A stretch of DNA of 64,000 bases from Diphasiastrum complanatum (lineage: Eukaryota > Streptophyta > Lycopodiopsida > Lycopodiales > Lycopodiaceae), in NCBI GenBank assembly GCA_029204225.1, contig CM055114.1, forward strand, positions 17,136,982 through 17,200,981, given 5' to 3'. Shown in pieces: positions 55,707-64,000 of the stretch. Made by a program: the position numbers and the translations under genes. Each line of letters begins with the position of its first letter. Position 1 is the stretch's first letter. Under the pieces are notes generated by a model, which was given only the letters and a program-made list of their open reading frames with translations, searched no databases and was not told the DNA's origin.

Positions 55707-56249
55707 TAGGAATATCTCATGTAAGTATTTTTGTGTTATACTTTGAAATTGAATGCTGGCATACATTTGCAGTTATTCTTTACTAGATGATTGTTCCAGA
55801 GTCAAGAAATTAGTTTTGCTGGTTTTAATTTTCATGAGTCATGTGTATGAAAATAGCCATTCTTTGACTTGCATTCTAGATCTCTTTCTTTTTGCACACA
55901 TCATCTATTGCCACCTTTATTGAAAACATCACTTTTTTTGTGTGCACTCTTACCTGTTAACATTCTATTAGGTTCTTCTAGGCTGTGAATACTCAACTTT
56001 TCAGGTGTATTTAACCAAGCTTTGTCGTGAATCATGTGATTTGAGTGCTACTATCTTAACTAAGAGAATTGGGGATGCCTAAGATGACTTACTAGGTTGT
56101 ATTTGGCTTTTCTTAAGGTATTCTAGGAGCTGTTTAAAAACTTTTTCATATGGCTAATCTATAGGGAGGCTTAGAAATAGGTGTACCTAAAAAAACATTT
56201 CAAAATCTAACCAACAACTGCGTTAAATAAAAAACGAACCGGTGAGTGA
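55707..56249 (+). other. 3' flank of thioredoxin f
   Basis: No gene. It probably holds the 3' UTR and polyadenylation region. I see no single decisive signal. Confidence 0.4.
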
Positions 56250-57500
56250 TATTATAAAGACAATCATCTGAAATAGACTGGAAATCACAAAGTACTTGAT
56301 AGTCAGCATTGTCGATGAGTGGTCTGAGCTTGGGACTGCAAGTCAATGGACTGTTTGCTAGATCAAGCTCTCCATGCAGCTCCGCCAAGTGTGTTGTTCT
56401 GGTAACTGCTTTGGAGTGCAGGCCCTAGATTGTAGAGCCAATCACGTCCAAGGACGGTTTATGGTATGAAAATGAATATGATTCTAATAACCTTGGATGT
56501 CTATCTCAAGATTATTAATCATAGTTTTGCAAAAATATTTATCTTTCCCTTTAGCTAAAGACACAATATACTTATGCTTACTAGGCCTTAACTGATGACT
56601 TTGTAAGTAGCTCCGCCATCGACCATGACTTCACTCTCTTACCCCCAATCTTACGTTGCGTGTGTACTAAATTATGAAGCCCAAAGCTTGAGGTCTCACG
56701 AAGATGCATATCAGCAAATCACTGATATGCATGAGCTGCATCCTCATGCAAAACCTCTACTTCAGTAACTCTTGAACTTGCTGGAAAGTGTAGGTTTTGA
56801 ACAAAATGAATCTGCTGAGTGACTGGCCTAGTAAAACCTGTGCTTTTCCATGGCCCGTTAGGACATTGCCTACGATTATTCCCCTTACCTATACACGCAA
56901 AACACAAATTTTGCTTTTTTTGCTTTGGCATAGTCATTAGATTTCCATGGTTCTACCATTGCGGGTTTAGTCTTCTTGGGCTGCTCTTGCTTGTCATGCT
57001 TAAACTTCTCAAAATTTCTCCTCTTGAACATTTTTTTTAAACAAAAGACTTTGGTTACTAACAAGAGGATTCATTTGCTTCTGGTTTGCTTTTCTTTGGC
57101 CTATTGAATATCATAGATTTGGGCAAACTTGATTGCACGATCGAGAGTCTTTGGAGAGTTACCCTAAACCTTCACTTTGTAGTCCTCTCGCAAACCTCTA
57201 ATGAAGCTCTCACTTTCTGATAGTCATTGATATTCTTAAGCCCTAGAATAGCTTCTTTATAGTTAGAAATGTGATGAAGCAGCGACTTATCCATCACAAG
57301 TTCTTCCTAGGCTTCCTACGGCTTTCCAACTCATTTTCGGGTAGCAACCCCTTCAGAAATGCTTTCTCAGTAGATCTTCCTTGTTAATACGAGGATCCAA
57401 GAGCAAATACCGTGTGTTAGATCGGGACAGCCAATAGCTAACCAGTCAATAGTTTGATTTTGCAGATTGGCTGTAAAATCAGCATACAACAGCCTCTAAG
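56250..57500 (-). pseudogene. Decayed Gypsy gag-protease
   Basis: On the minus strand a knuckle reads CFACIGKGNNRRQC (about 56855-56900), where the zinc-binding His is replaced by Asn. Farther along, VMVDGGATYKV near 56600-56625 is a protease active site (Asp-Gly-Gly). Other frames show gag-like stretches at 57050-57460. Frames are broken throughout. Confidence 0.55.
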
Positions 57501-57589
57501 ATTCTGGATCTTATGCAAGTTTTCTATTTTGAGAGCTTAGGACAGCCCCCTATTTCAGTAAAGATGCAACTTGCATGCAATCCATTATA

Positions 57590-57725
57590 AGGCATAGACC
57601 TGCTTTGTTTAAGGATCTTCGACCACCTATGTTTCATGGCAAGGAAAAAGATAGAAACACTAAGGTCCTCAAAACTTTTCTTAATAAGTGGAGAGACATT
57701 TCACACATTAAAGGAGACAACCAAT
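57590..57725 (+). pseudogene. Gag N-terminal fragment, plus orientation
   Basis: The plus strand reads RPALFKDLRPPMFHGKEKDR then NTKVLKTFLNKWRDI, resembling the start of a Gypsy gag domain. Its direction is opposite to the adjacent gag-protease remnant, so the element is rearranged or two copies meet here. Confidence 0.5.
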
Positions 57726-57810
57726 GAATTGTGTGCACTTGAAGCTAGTTTATCCTCAGGTTTGATGGCCTATAGACGGTGGTTAAATCTCCAAGTTCTT
57801 GGACAAACCC

Positions 57811-57883
57811 CCAACGCTCGAAATGATCCAAATTTGATTATCCAAATTTGATTATCCCAACGCTCGAAATGATCCAAATTTGA
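57811..57883. repeat. 27 bp direct repeat with spacer
   Basis: CCAACGCTCGAAATGATCC plus AAATTTGA occurs at 57811-57837 and again at 57857-57883. The spacer itself repeats CCAAATTTGATTAT. Confidence 0.9.
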
Positions 57884-59262
57884 CGATCACCATTGTACAT
57901 AAGATAATTTGTGAATTTGCTTCAAGATAATGGCATTGGCTAATCAGCAAGTAGGAGAATTCATTGGCTGTCCGAATCCGTGTCCTGTAGCTCGCACCAA
58001 TCTGCTCCAAGCTTTCTTGGAATGCCACTTTAGTTTCCCGTCAAATGTCCTTGCTGTTGGGCATAGGATCTTTAAATTTTCCAGTAAGGATGGTGTGCTT
58101 GATTGGCTGCAAAATCCACTAAATTCTGGCCCACAAACTTTGTTAAATAAGCCTTGAATCTCACCTCCTATGCTCCACGAAGGTAGGCATTTTATTCTTG
58201 GCCTTTTGTAGCAAGTGCTAGATTTTTTTTCAGGGTGCAATTTCAGCTATGTAAATTGTAGACCATAATCAATGGATTATTGCATCCAAACTCTTGGCAC
58301 TTGACTCCTAAGTCCTTATTGTTGATTCCTAAATAAGACATGTGTTGAGTACTTAGTTGCCATTGGCTTTAGTGCAACTGAATGTTATAACTTATCAAGA
58401 TTGAAATTGCAAAACTCTTTGGAAATTGTCAGTAGTAGGTGTTGTAAAGTTGACTCAGGTGCATCCAGTGTGCCTTGTAAGACTCGGAGTGGTGACACTC
58501 CCAAAGGTCCCAGAGCAAGGTAGGAAGTCAAGGACTGAGCCTCCTGTGATGAGCTAGTCAAGTCGTCATAAGTCATGAGCTAGCTCTGGAGCTCAAGTCA
58601 TGGCTTAGTCAGCTCTTGGGACCTATGTCTAGGAGCTAACCTGATTTTGCCAGCTGGGACAACTCCCGGGATCCATATCCGGGAGCTATACTGATTATGC
58701 CAGGCTTACCAAGCTTAATCAGCAAAATAAAAACTAAGTCCAAAAAGTGTGCTTTACCAGACAACATTATATTCCAGAACAGAGGGGGCGCGCTAAATCA
58801 TAGCAGAACTATAGGGGGAGTCCGACAAACAAAAACTTGGGGAGCTCAACCAGCACCACGAATCCAGTCGCCAAGTCTTCTTAGCCCTTTGGCCTGCAAG
58901 TTTGATCCTTAATTTGCATGGCACCATGTGCCCATAAAGACCACGAGAAGTGTCTTGAGTTGAAATAAACTCATCTTAGCTTGTCAGTGGTGATCATTGC
59001 TTGCAAGTAGATTTCTTCCACTCTCTATATGCATCAAAGTTTAAAGCAAAGAAACAGGGATCCGTAATAGAGCAACATGCCAGCCATGGCCAACCTTTTT
59101 CTGTGTTGGATGTTTTTTTATCTATTCTATCTGGGATAAGTCTTTCCCTTGCAAATTAATTTCTAAGCTGAGCTAGCAAATTGTAGGAAGGAACGTCAAC
59201 TGCAGGCAGAAATTTCAAGATTTTTGTCATTTTATTTGCTGACTTATTAGAGAAAAACAGAA
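57884..59262. other. No gene recognised; 50 bp tandem repeat at 58613-58704
   Basis: Around 58613-58704 a unit containing GGGA(C/T)C, TATGTCTAGGAGCTA(A/T) and CTGATT(T/A)TGCCAG occurs twice. The open frames at 57930-58240 have no family signature. Confidence 0.5.
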
Positions 59263-59601
59263 TTGAAGGAATCCCCAAAGCTTGGCAAAGACAATCTATC
59301 AGAAGCTTTAGTGATAGAATCTTCAAAGGTTGGCTTGCTTGTACATTCTGACACTCTTTTCTGCAGGCAGGACATATTGAATATTGGCTTTTTGACAGAC
59401 AGAGATGAATCTAGACCATCTGCAACGAAAGTTGTTGCAACACAGGTGGTTGATCTGGCGAAAGCATATGCCATCATTTTGCCAGTTTTTCCAGCCCTTG
59501 TTGAAATGTTTGAGTATGGAAACGCACTCAGTAGCTTTAAAAAGGATGGCAATATCTGCGGCCAAATTGCTTTACCTTGTAATGGTCAATTTAAAACGTA
59601 G
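59263..59601 (+). other. Unrecognised open frame of 112 codons
   Basis: Plus-strand frame without a 5' ATG (opens with TTG) that ends in TAG at 59601. It encodes FLTDRDESRPSATKVV and VDLAKAYAIILPVFPALVEM. A possible acceptor TTTTCTGCAG lies inside it at 59366, so part may be a real exon. The opposite strand is open too, which lowers confidence. I do not recognise the product. Confidence 0.25.
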
Positions 59602-62400
59602 TGTTATAGAGTGATCAGTTCAGTGGGTGTATAGAATCATATTATGTCCTCAATACTTCTCATTATTGATCTCGGAGGCTGGCACTTTGGAGGGTTTTGA
59701 AAGATGAAATGATGGCATATATTCTATACCTGACACATTGTTCCAGCAAAATGTAAACTGTTTTGTTGCATATATTTGAAAATTCCCATGCACTACACAG
59801 TTTGTATTTGTGCACTTGTTTCTTGGCAAACTTATGTGTTAGTCTGTTATTTTAGAAAATGAAATATATTTGCTTAAAGGTTGTGATAGTTTTGAAGCAA
59901 TTTTGTTTTCGAAACCAGTATCCATGCCATTTTGTTGCCTCAGGGTTATAATTTCAAGAATTCTCAGAAATGTTTGAGAAACTAAGTGTAAATTAATCTG
60001 CAATGTATTCCCACAGAAGTGAAATATAATATTACAATATGTTTTGATCAAAACATAAGACTGTTGAGTGGAAACTATGGTGTAGTTTTCTTTTGGTCGA
60101 ACCAGAAACAAACTCTTTAGGTATGTTATGTTAGAGTAGCAGAAGCTATTTGGAAGTTGAATTTATCTAAAGCTTCTTTGGTGGCCTTGGTTAATTAGAA
60201 GTTATTACTTGCTAAAAGATGAATTTGTAGTTGCGCTGTAAGAAAATTCTCAAAAATAGGTCAACTCATGTGTGATATGAATTCCCAAGAGCGTTAAGGT
60301 TGTGGCTGTGGATTCTTGTAAGTTTCAGTGAGAAGATTTCTTTGTTGTACCAATAGTAGAAATAATCAGCTTCATTTTGTTTCCTGTCGAGAGCAAAGAG
60401 CAGCATTTTATAGATATACATCATTATTGTCTCAACTGCTCTTGCCATGACTTCCCATGTACAGAACATCACGTAGAAGTAACAGTCTTGATTCTAGCAC
60501 AATTTACATGAATGACTCTTTGAGAAAAGTATATCTGCAACTGACAAAGTTGTTGAAAACTCTCCGAGTGGGCTCTTGATTGCTTTCTCTTCATTGCACA
60601 TAGCTTTTGACACATTGGATGCTTCTTGTTAGACAGAGTAAGAGAAAAAGACCTTTTAACTTCCTCTATTGATCTAGCTAAAGGCATCAATGTACCTTGC
60701 CCCTTGTACATGACCTCATTTTAATATTTCCAGATGCTCCTACAGATTAAGGCCTTGACCGCAAACCAAAATTCCACGATGTCAAGCACCCAAAGAAGGA
60801 ATACATTATCTCCAATGACATTCAGCTGAACTTGCCACATCTTAAGCATCAAGCTTTCCCATATCATTTTGTGAGAATAATTAAAAAAACGGTCCATAGT
60901 TTCGTCTGTATATCTACATCAAGGACACCTGTTTTTTGCTATATTAAGTCTTTCAAGCATTAGTATGTGTTTTGATGATGAATTAAACCCTGCGTTTTTC
61001 CATCATGTTAAACTTAAATTTTAGTTCATCTGCAACCAATTGCCCGTCTGTAATACAATTATTCCTTCCCAACGTACAAGTCATAGCATCGAACAATAAC
61101 CAACTTTTATCATTAATGCCAAAGATTCTAGAAAATTTCAATTTGTCATTTATGCTATTTCTCATATTAGGTTTTTTCGTTTTTGTAAATACATGATATC
61201 AATCTCTTACATGTCGCTACTTCATGTCAATCTGAAATTAACATGAACAACTACCCATACATCCAAACTAAAGATTTTTCTTTTCCTTGAGTTATGCACT
61301 TGGAGTCACTTACGACCTTGCCTTTGTTTCAAAGAATGGTGTGAATGGAGTGTAAAATAGGTTTGGGTCATTTTGTTTAAGAATGTTTTGTCCCTCATGA
61401 GCTCCAACATAAAATTGTTTTTAAATCACATGGATCTCAATGAAATGTACGATTATGTGATCGTTATATCAACTCTCTCTCTAGTATTTCTCACTATGCT
61501 AATATATTATTATATTGTAATGCAAAGTTCCTTCTTAAACAACATACTTTCACCAAAAAATGTATGTTCTAAATATTAGCATGGATGACTTATTGTAGGA
61601 CCTCCTGTCCTCAATGTCCTCACTACTGGATTTTCCTTGATGTGTTGAAAAGTTGTCTATGTGACTAAAGTAGCTAGATATTTTAATTTCCTCATCAAAC
61701 ATTCTCATATTAAGATTGTTGTTTTTTATGTTATTGTATTCCTACACACCTTTCATGTTCATTTTGTTCACGGATGAACGTGAACGACATACAAATAGTT
61801 CTTGCTTATTTGGCCTTAATGTAGCTTTAACATCTCTAAATATGTTGACTTTACAAATGTGGTGAAAAAGGTCCTTCAATAAGTTGGGACTTGGTGAAAA
61901 CTCTTTCTTTTCTTTGAGGTTTAAAGTTCAATTCCAATCTACCGCAAACATGAGAATATGCAAGAGAAAAAGATGTAGTCAAAAACATGACAGAAAATAA
62001 AAAATCAACAAAAAATAAGATATTACATATTCATAGAAAGAAAATCAATTGAAGTCATGCATTTGTTGCTCCCAATATTGAGACAATAACAATGTGTTTT
62101 AAGACTCCTTACTTCATGTTCTAGGGGGAGAGAAGGTGTTGTGAAAAAAGCCAACATAAGAAGATTAATTACTGTGGCATAGTAAAACTTATGCTTTATA
62201 ATCTCAGCCAATCGATTATGATTCAAAGATGGACCTTAATGACACATGAAAAATAATCTCAAACAACTCTCATAGATTAGGAAAGAGAGCATTGTTAATA
62301 GCACATTCACTAAAAAAATAGACTTGAATTGCCACTAAGCCTCCTTTCATAGTGCACTTGATTTTGCAAATCGGATTCAACCATATATATTATAAGAACT
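59602..62400. other. No gene seen
   Basis: AT-rich sequence with only short frames on either strand and no motif that I can tie to a family. Confidence 0.5.
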
Positions 62401-63200
62401 GAATTATATCAAGTTGATATATATATAATAGCATCCAAACTTGAATTTTGACTTGACATTGCAAGCGAAAATAAACATCAATAGATTGTGCACATGCAGA
62501 CTGTGAAGTTTTTAGCACGTGTGAACTTCACCACACACCCTACAGGATCTTACTGAGGTGTTGTGATTGCACAAGATTGATCAGAGAACAGTATACTTGA
62601 AAAATCTATGGCAAGAGCACAATGGCATACATCTGACTGAAAAATCTAACTTCTTACTATGAGAATTGAATGTCGGAAATAATTCTAAGTGCTCAGTATG
62701 GGAAAGAGAAAATCAATGATAGAAAACTCGGGTAGAGAGAGAATGAGTCCAAAACACCAAAATCTCATTATTCACAATATGGCAAAACATGCCAAGATTT
62801 CCCTACATGAGAGAGACTTGAATTCCTACAGTGGAGTTGCATGGAAAGTCCACTTAACTGAGTTAACTCACCCACCACATGTGTAACTACATGCACAAAT
62901 ATTGCATGTACTGCATGTCAACTCATAAAACTGCCTAGACATGTGTAGATCACAGAAATCACTTTGCATGTTGCATGCACTGATTGCATGTGGCTTGCAT
63001 GCATACAGAAAGACATTGCATGCTATCTAAACTTTTGCATGTCATCAAAATTGAATCTACCTAACTCAAACTCGACCTATTCTAGAAGGTCATGTGCTCA
63101 ATTCACATACCTTTTATGTACAACATAGATTACAATGCAAATAACCATGGACATGGCCCAAAACTTAAGATAGGAAGATAATATTTTACTAATCTTCACA
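62400..63200 (-). repeat. 3' LTR of a Copia that continues beyond the window (left end uncertain)
   Basis: On the minus strand the LTR starts TGTGAAGATTAG at 63200, right after a polypurine tract. A CACGTG motif (AGCACGTGTGAACTTC near 62513) and repeated GCATG words (62.88-63.05 kb) lie inside. The left boundary is a guess. Confidence 0.6.
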
Positions 63201-63213
63201 CTCCTCCTTAAAA
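63201..63213 (-). other. Polypurine tract
   Basis: The minus strand TTTTAAGGAGGAG lies directly before the LTR start. Confidence 0.75.
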
Positions 63214-64000
63214 TTTATGTTCCTATCCAACATAGACTTTGAAATTAGGCCAAGATTAGACCTCATCATGATAAAGACATTCTTGAGTAATGGCTTGTGA
63301 GAAGATCTGCAACACAATTTGAAGATTCAACATGCTCCAGTGAGATCTCTCTCCCAATGACTTTTTCTCTTACGAAATGATGAGCTACCTCGATGTGTTT
63401 GCTCTTGCATGGAACACTGGATTATTTGCAAGAGCCTGAGCAAAAATATTGTCATTCTTGATAATTGGAAGATCTTCATCTGCATAACACTTTAGCTCCA
63501 GAAGTAGCCTTTTGATCCGTAAAACCTCCTTTGTTGTGGTCGTAAGAGATTTATACTCACCTTCACAGGATGATAATGAAATAGTTGCTTGCTTCTTTGA
63601 TAGCCAAGAAACCAAGTTCCCTCCAAGAAAAATAGTGTAAGCACTTGTGGATTTTCTATCCAACCTGTCTCCTGCAAAATCTGAATCTGAAAAAGCAATC
63701 AAAGTCAGATCTTCTCCCTTGTAGAATAATCCATAATCTAAGGTAGAAGATATGTACCTCAAGATTCTTTTAGCCAACTTCTAGTGATATAACTTTGGAT
63801 CTTGCATGTGTTGATTTAGCTTATGAACACTAAAGCTTAGATCAAGCCTAGTCACTGTTAACCATATAAGTGAGCCAATAAGACTCCTATAAAGAGTGAC
63901 GTCCACAAAGGATTTTTCATCATCTTTCATAGGAACTTTTACAGTGTGCTCCATAGGTGTATTTATGCCTTTACAGTTTTCCATTTGGAATTTCTTGAGC
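63214..64000 (-). pseudogene. Copia RT-RNase H C-terminus, cut by window edge
   Basis: The minus-strand frames 63781-63984 and 63385-63777 are the same frame. They are split by a TAG at 63778-63780, where the family has Trp (LYH-stop-KLAKRILRY). RNase H motifs are FSDSDFAGDRLDRKS and ATISLSSCEGEYKSL. A frameshift follows RANTSR near 63.39 kb. It is close to the intact Copia but is a nonfunctional copy. The rest lies to the right of the window. Confidence 0.88.

Overview
This is nuclear DNA from a vascular plant. It holds one large plastid-type oxidoreductase gene, one plastid thioredoxin f gene, and a dense, nested mass of retrotransposons. The introns are long and full of repeats, and only a few percent of the window is host coding sequence. 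That suggests a large, repeat-rich genome (a gymnosperm, fern or similar lineage would fit), but the sequence does not fix the species. I found no CRISPR, rRNA, true tRNA genes or bacterial-style operons.

Region 0-16.3 kb is mobile-element debris. It holds a broken Copia (376-1788, minus), LTR fragments, a decayed near full-length Copia (3810-8726, minus), and the 5' half of a Gypsy element of the Athila/Tat type (8931-15345, minus). The Gypsy has a tRNA-Asp-type primer-binding site, a 2.8 kb leader with about four copies of a 330-430 bp tandem repeat, a gag with four zinc knuckles and a truncated protease. A LINE reverse-transcriptase remnant follows (about 15.35-16.3 kb, plus).

Region 16.7-42.2 kb is a single host gene on the minus strand, rebuilt here from splice sites and phase. 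Twelve coding exons encode an FAD-dependent amine-oxidase/carotene-desaturase-like protein with a probable plastid transit peptide. One intron has a GC-AG boundary, and one exon has an unresolved 5' edge. Two giant introns (about 5.3 and 9.7 kb) carry nested retroelements: a head-to-head pair of Copia gag pieces, a gag-only Copia-like unit with an LTR, a decayed chromodomain-type Gypsy with internal tandem duplications, and a second Gypsy remnant. A tRNA-derived SINE lies in the last intron. A GC-rich island lies upstream of the start.

Region 44.2-52.3 kb holds the best-preserved element: a complete Copia (44289-50601, minus). It has two 862 bp LTRs differing at 2 positions, a 5 bp target-site duplication (CATAC), a primer-binding site, a polypurine tract and an uninterrupted 1326-codon gag-pol frame. 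It is inserted into an older dead Copia whose protease region it splits.

Region 52.3-64 kb contains a long GA microsatellite, a fold-back MITE-like element, a second SINE and the thioredoxin f gene (53766-55706, plus, three exons). After these come a decayed Gypsy gag-protease (about 56.25-57.7 kb), a repeat-poor stretch with one unrecognised ORF, and the 3' end of another Copia that runs off the right edge.

The two host genes are unrelated to the transposons around them. Both products probably work in the plastid: thioredoxin f in light-dependent redox control of carbon metabolism, the FAD enzyme in a redox reaction whose substrate I cannot name.
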